From: Chloroflexota bacterium
GTDB lineage: Bacteria; Chloroflexota; Dehalococcoidia; GIF9; AB-539-J10
Direction: 5' to 3'
Assembly: GCA_030604285.1 (NCBI GenBank)
Contig: JAUVWD010000048.1
Span: 1-6,123, forward strand
Length of the DNA: 6,123 nucleotides
Every line of letters starts with the position of its first letter. Within the stretch, counting starts at the first letter, position 1. Below the pieces are notes generated by a model. The model was not told the origin of the DNA. It worked only from the letters and a program-made list of their open reading frames with translations, and made no database searches. Position numbers and translations under genes: made by a program. This document shows positions 5,322-6,123 of this stretch, piece after piece.

Positions 5322-5459
5322 GTTACTCTCGGAACCGCCATTAGCGACGCGTAAGGATGGTTTAGAAACTCTCTGAGTACATTACAAAATAGTCCTGCAT
5401 TTTCTCTAGGTCATCTTTGACATAAGACAAGAATTATTCCAATATTTCAGGGAATGGGA
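5322..5459. promoter_or_regulatory. Divergent promoter region between dnaA and fmt
   Basis: This 138-bp gap must hold promoters for both genes. For fmt, a perfect TTGACA lies at 5417-5422, with AATATT (4 of 6 matches to TATAAT) 18 bases later at 5441-5446. That pair would start transcription almost at the start codon. For dnaA, TGTAAT on the minus strand (5381-5386) matches five of six -10 bases but has no good -35. I found no DnaA box here with at most one mismatch, so autoregulation by DnaA is not evident. Confidence 0.4.
5449..5453 (+). promoter_or_regulatory. Ribosome binding site deciding the fmt start (AGGGA)
   Basis: AGGGA ends directly against an ATG at 5454, leaving no spacing for that codon. 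It is six bases from the in-frame TTG at 5460, a normal distance. This favours the TTG, which also gives the usual MRIVFMGTPDF start of the family. Confidence 0.5.
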
Positions 5460-6123
5460 TTGCGCATCGTATTTATGGGTACACCGGATTTTGCTGTACC
5501 AAGTCTACAGTTGTTAATTAGCAATTCATATCAGGTGGTTGCGGTTTATACTCAACCTGATAAGCGGGTGGGCAGAAACTTGCAACTGATCCCTCCTCCG
5601 GTGAAGAAATTGGCTATCGATCATGAGATTCCCGTGGTTCAACCGGAGACTCTGGACACGGCGAGAGCATTAGGGACATTGGCTGGCTTTTCTCCAGAGC
5701 TAATTGTGGTGGCGGCTTACGGTCTTATCCTCCCATCAAAGATATTGTCCTTGCCTCAATTTGGTTGCCTTAATCTCCACCCCTCTCTATTGCCTCGGCA
5801 TCGCGGGGCATCGCCAATCGCTAATGCACTTCTTTGCGGGGATGAGGTGACAGGTGTAACCATTATGTTGATGGATGCTGGCACGGATAGTGGGCCAATT
5901 TTGGCTCAGCGTGAAGTGGTTGTTTCTCCTCAGGATACCAGTGGGTCGCTCACGCCTAAGTTAGCTCAAATAGGCGCCGAGCTACTATCGAAGAGTCTAC
6001 CCTTGTGGATTGAGGGCAAGATCAAGCCACAGCCCCAAGACGAGAGCAAAGCTACTTTCAGTAAGATGCTCACCAAGGAAGATGGCGAGATAGATTGGGA
6101 GCTACCTGCCGTACAGCTCTGGC
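5460..6123 (+). CDS. fmt: Methionyl-tRNA formyltransferase, 3' part missing at window edge
   Basis: Fmt transfers a formyl group from 10-formyl-tetrahydrofolate to methionyl-initiator tRNA before translation starts. The frame runs unbroken to the right edge, giving 221 of an expected 310 or so residues. The N-terminus reads MRIVFMGTPDFAVPSL. The formyltransferase core has GRNLQLIPPPVK (38-49) and NLHPSLLPRHRGASPI (105-120), with N105 and H107 as the catalytic pair. MDAGTDSGPIL (138-148) holds D143, the counterpart of the catalytic Asp. ATFSKMLTKEDGEIDW (198-213) is the entry to the C-terminal tRNA-binding domain, most of which is missing. Start: TTG 5460 has AGGGA at six-base spacing and fits family alignment. 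The in-frame ATG at 5454 would add two residues and fits only if the mRNA is leaderless. def, a frequent partner, is not visible. The gene is divergent from dnaA. Confidence 0.95.
   Translation, partial: MRIVFMGTPDFAVPSLQLLISNSYQVVAVYTQPDKRVGRNLQLIPPPVKKLAIDHEIPVVQPETLDTARALGTLAGFSPELIVVAAYGLILPSKILSLPQFGCLNLHPSLLPRHRGASPIANALLCGDEVTGVTIMLMDAGTDSGPILAQREVVVSPQDTSGSLTPKLAQIGAELLSKSLPLWIEGKIKPQPQDESKATFSKMLTKEDGEIDWELPAVQLW

Noticed and set aside
1..6123. CRISPR array, tRNA, rRNA or riboswitch
   Set aside because: No regularly spaced repeats, no tRNA cloverleaf or T-loop motif, and no rRNA or known riboswitch core seen on either strand by eye.

Overview
The window is a stretch of bacterial chromosome of moderate base composition (roughly half G+C by eye). 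It carries four housekeeping genes around a likely replication-origin locus: gyrB (+), nadD (-), dnaA (-) and the 5' part of fmt (+). A tentative placement is Chloroflexota, near Dehalococcoidia. The basis is recalled motif styles only, such as the 'GQPWLK' segment in NadD and the general style of GyrB and DnaA. No tree or database search backs this.

Layout. Bases 1-285 (-) hold the N-terminal 95 residues of a COG2426/PF06695-type 'small multidrug export' membrane protein that runs off the left edge. It is preceded by an extended -10 promoter so close to the start codon that the mRNA may be leaderless. Bases 306-617 hold no gene I can name. Bases 618-875 (+) carry the C-terminal end of a DDE transposase without a start codon, a decayed insertion sequence. 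A short hairpin followed by a T run and a TGnTATAAT promoter then lead into gyrB (1081-3003, complete, 640 aa). gyrB converges on nadD (3015-3665) with only 11 bp between the stop codons. Bases 3666-4007 are a 342-bp non-coding gap between nadD and dnaA. It holds a DnaA-box match (TTGTCCACA), a very AT-rich segment (about 21% G+C over 70 bp) full of direct and inverted repeats, and two perfect 10-bp palindromes. This is the best candidate for oriC. dnaA (4008-5321, TTG start) and fmt (start about 5460, truncated by the right edge) are divergent and share a promoter region of about 138 bp.

How the genes fit together. DnaA would melt the AT-rich segment just downstream of its own gene, and GyrB (with GyrA, not in this window) supplies negative supercoiling. 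NadD makes the dinucleotide NAD+ precursor, and Fmt formylates initiator tRNA. This is a core-genome region. The accessory signal is limited to the transposase relic. I found no convincing new defence, metabolic or mobile system. The points most worth checking are the oriC candidate with its nested repeats, a Trp-rich 21-codon ORF inside it, the edge gene, the transposase relic, the non-ATG starts and a 15-bp tandem duplication within dnaA.
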